A stretch of 7,650 nucleotides of DNA from positions 1 to 7,650 of the forward strand of contig CAMDBK010000142.1 of the NCBI GenBank assembly GCA_945889235.1, read 5' to 3'. Positions 5,864-7,650 of this stretch are shown here, piece after piece. Below the pieces are notes generated by a model, which had not been told where the DNA came from, searched no databases, and was given only the letters and a program-made list of their open reading frames with translations. Position 1 is the stretch's first letter. Every line of letters starts with the position of its first letter. Made by a program: the position numbers and the translations under genes. Source of the stretch: Chitinophaga pinensis. Lineage in GTDB: Bacteria > Bacteroidota > Bacteroidia > SXHM01.

Positions 5864-7650
5864 TTACCTTGCCACCACAAGTGTTTTACTCACCTTTCTT
5901 TTCTCTGTAATCAGCGAGCAATAATATATACCGCTTGCAAATCTGCTTGTATTGACCGGAATAATATGCCTGCCTTTTGGCATCTCCTTGTTCAATACTG
6001 TTTGCACTAACCTGCTCATTTCATCATAAATAAGTAGTGCTGTTTTACTGTTCTCACCCAGCTCAAACTCAACGGTTGTACTTTCTTTAGCCGGATTTGG
6101 ATAAACTGTCAATTGTCCATTATCCATTGCCAATTGCCTTACCCCCGCAATCTGCGAAACCGAAGTATAATTAGTAGTGTATACTCCGCTGCCGTGTGTG
6201 GCAATAACCACAAAGCCATCCGCTGAACGTGAGTCAATGGCAGTAACCACTACATTTCCTATTGTATTTGCTCCTTGCTGAATCCATACGGTTGAATCGG
6301 CTATCAATGAATCGGTGGCAAATAAACCTACGCTTGTTCCTACCAGATAAATGGTTCCGTCAGCAGTGGGCAGAATGTTAGCCGTGCGACACGAAGGTCC
6401 GTTGCCTCCACCGCTGGGTTGCTGTTCTAAATTACCTGCTACTTTTTTCCAGTTGGTGCCTCCGTTTTCGGAATAGAAAATACTGTACACTTTGTAATTC
6501 GAGAAAACCACCATTACCTTGTCGGCATCACGCGGGTCAACGGCAATGCTGCTTACATAGCCGGCACCGGGCATTCCCGTAAAAGTAATGTCAACAGGTG
6601 TAGGATTGCCGGTATTGGCAGTATTCATTTTATATACTTTCTTTTTATCAGTGCCAAAATACAGGCGGTGCGCAGTACCTCCCGTTGAAACCGCCATTGC
6701 CGTAATGTTCATATTGGTATCTGCAAGACTAAAACTGTATTGGCTCCATCCGGTGCTGATGGTGTCCCATGCACCGTCAAGCGGAATAGTTGAAAGCGCA
6801 TCGTTGCGCCACAGGTCTTCGCCCACACTCAGATACATCACATTGTTATCAACCGGGTCTAAAACAAATGGATTGATAAACTGGTAATCAGCTTTTACCG
6901 GACCAATCGGGTCAAACCGTCTGAACGCTGTTACATTTCCATTGTTGTCTAATGTTGCCTTCATCATTTTTCCTTGCTGGCGCGAGAAATAATAAGGGTT
7001 TCCTCCATCAGCAACCGCACAGTAGGAGCCATCGCCCTGCGAAGGAAAAGTCCATGTTGCCTGCGGGTCTGATGAATTAGTCCACCACGAACCCCAGTCC
7101 TGCAAGCCTCCGGTAATAACATGGCTGCCCGAAGTTCCGTGGTCAATACCAATCGTATAATACTGCGAAGCATAGTAGCCGTTGTTTTTTGAAGTCCAGA
7201 TAACACTGTCGTCTGCACTATTTCCTGTCATATAAATTCCTCCATCGCATGCTGAATACATCAGATTGGAATTTGAATTAAAGAACGCAATGTTATGCTG
7301 GTCGGGGTGATGTTCAGGGTAAGAAGTATAAAAGGGGAGTGTAGCTCCTATCCCATAACCACCTATTTGTTTTGTGTTGGTATTGGTGGTAAAGCCATCG
7401 CTACTGCGGTAAAGATTTGTTCCTCCCAAAAACACCATGTTGGAATTGCCGGGCAAAACGCGCACCAGCATATCGTAAGAGCCTTGCACTACAATGTTTC
7501 CCAAAGCACTGCCATCATAAGGAAGGTTTAAAGAAAGGTCGGTCCACAAGCCGCCCGTAGTATCGCCATCACCGCTCAGGTATTCATATTTCCATAATGA
7601 AACCCAGTTGGTGTCGCCCTGAAAATCCAGTGAAGGCAACCCAAAACCGG
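5864..7650 (-). CDS. Extracellular beta-propeller (BNR/Asp-box, sortilin-like) protein with T9SS sorting domain, 5' partial
   Basis: The frame is open to the right edge of the window, so the true start and signal peptide lie beyond 7650; a TTG at 7639 is an internal Leu rather than a start (GFG-LPSLDF continues upstream). Residue numbers count from that TTG (591 aa to the stop). HHPDQHNIAF (110-119), ACDGGIY (130-136), KNNGYYASQYYTIGID (151-166) and GGLQDWG (177-183) form the signature of multi-bladed sortilin/VPS10-like and xyloglucanase-like propellers, where homologs read DGGI/V, N.GL..QFY and GGxQDNG. SENGGTNW (390-397) is an Asp-box. SIAVDPRDADKVMVV (364-378) and VIATHGSGVY (478-487) are also typical blade motifs. 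Residues 512-591, from VYPNPAKESTTV, are a T9SS type A sorting domain, so the protein is secreted or surface-bound. The propeller alone does not show enzymatic activity; binding or structural roles are equally likely. The gene is richer in G+C (about 40-53% in sampled lines) than the adjacent membrane protein gene. Confidence 0.87.
   Translation of the reverse strand, partial: GFGLPSLDFQGDTNWVSLWKYEYLSGDGDTTGGLWTDLSLNLPYDGSALGNIVVQGSYDMLVRVLPGNSNMVFLGGTNLYRSSDGFTTNTNTKQIGGYGIGATLPFYTSYPEHHPDQHNIAFFNSNSNLMYSACDGGIYMTGNSADDSVIWTSKNNGYYASQYYTIGIDHGTSGSHVITGGLQDWGSWWTNSSDPQATWTFPSQGDGSYCAVADGGNPYYFSRQQGKMMKATLDNNGNVTAFRRFDPIGPVKADYQFINPFVLDPVDNNVMYLSVGEDLWRNDALSTIPLDGAWDTISTGWSQYSFSLADTNMNITAMAVSTGGTAHRLYFGTDKKKVYKMNTANTGNPTPVDITFTGMPGAGYVSSIAVDPRDADKVMVVFSNYKVYSIFYSENGGTNWKKVAGNLEQQPSGGGNGPSCRTANILPTADGTIYLVGTSVGLFATDSLIADSTVWIQQGANTIGNVVVTAIDSRSADGFVVIATHGSGVYTTNYTSVSQIAGVRQLAMDNGQLTVYPNPAKESTTVEFELGENSKTALLIYDEMSRLVQTVLNKEMPKGRHIIPVNTSRFASGIYYCSLITEKRKVSKTLVVAR
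6107..6134 (-). repeat. Degenerate 7-base tandem repeat at a domain junction
   Basis: Four consecutive heptamers on the coding (minus) strand fit ATKGRYA; on the plus strand they are TGTCAAT, TGTCCAT, TATCCAT and TGCCAAT, with a partial fifth copy after them. The repeat encodes QLAMDNGQLT (residues about 502-511), precisely between the propeller and the T9SS domain of the protein at 5864-7650. Similar small heptameric repeats rich in CAATTG and CCATTATC are, from memory, scattered through Bacteroidota genomes, often between genes. Confidence 0.55.

Noticed and set aside
6588..7531. Additional frames on both strands inside the propeller gene
   Set aside because: All overlap the long, motif-rich beta-propeller frame and show no domains of their own.
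7637..7639. TTG as the start codon of the propeller gene
   Set aside because: The frame stays open upstream to the window edge, and the encoded sequence begins mid-domain with no signal peptide, so the real start lies outside the window.

Overview
The window looks like a piece of a Bacteroidota chromosome. Two of the proteins end in a type IX secretion system (T9SS) type A sorting domain. The one clear promoter has the Bacteroidota form TTTG...TAnnTTTG, and start codons lack Shine-Dalgarno sequences and are often preceded by A-rich leaders. The order or genus cannot be fixed from this sequence.

Layout, left to right. (1) Bases 1-209, minus strand: N-terminal end of a secreted protein, possibly an M4-type metallopeptidase precursor. 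(2) A divergent intergenic region of about 170 bases holds a good promoter (320-352) for the next gene. (3) Bases 383-1367, plus strand: a membrane-anchored diheme cytochrome c. One extra base near 1208-1210 breaks the frame, so the readable ORF stops at 1219 and the last 51 residues, including the Met expected to ligate heme 2, lie out of frame. (4) A strong bidirectional terminator hairpin (1496-1528) separates this gene from the convergent minus-strand genes. (5) Bases 1580-3160, minus: a secreted fusion of a monoheme cytochrome c domain, a two-domain copper type II (PHM/DBM-like) monooxygenase and a T9SS sorting domain. (6) Bases 3198-5462, minus: a polytopic membrane protein with an EPDIWW motif, a periplasmic domain and C-terminal TPRs, in DNA much richer in A+T than its neighbours. 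(7) Bases 5463-5863: about 400 bases without a convincing gene, containing small repeats and possibly a dispersed repeat. (8) Bases 5864-7650, minus, 5' end outside the window: a large extracellular beta-propeller (BNR/Asp-box, sortilin-like) protein with a T9SS sorting domain. A degenerate 7-base tandem repeat lies exactly at its domain junction.

The most interesting unit is the cytochrome-monooxygenase fusion facing a diheme cytochrome gene. Together they suggest, as inference only, an envelope electron-transfer route that feeds electrons to a copper hydroxylase through c-type heme rather than ascorbate. The rest of the window codes mostly for cell-envelope and exported proteins.
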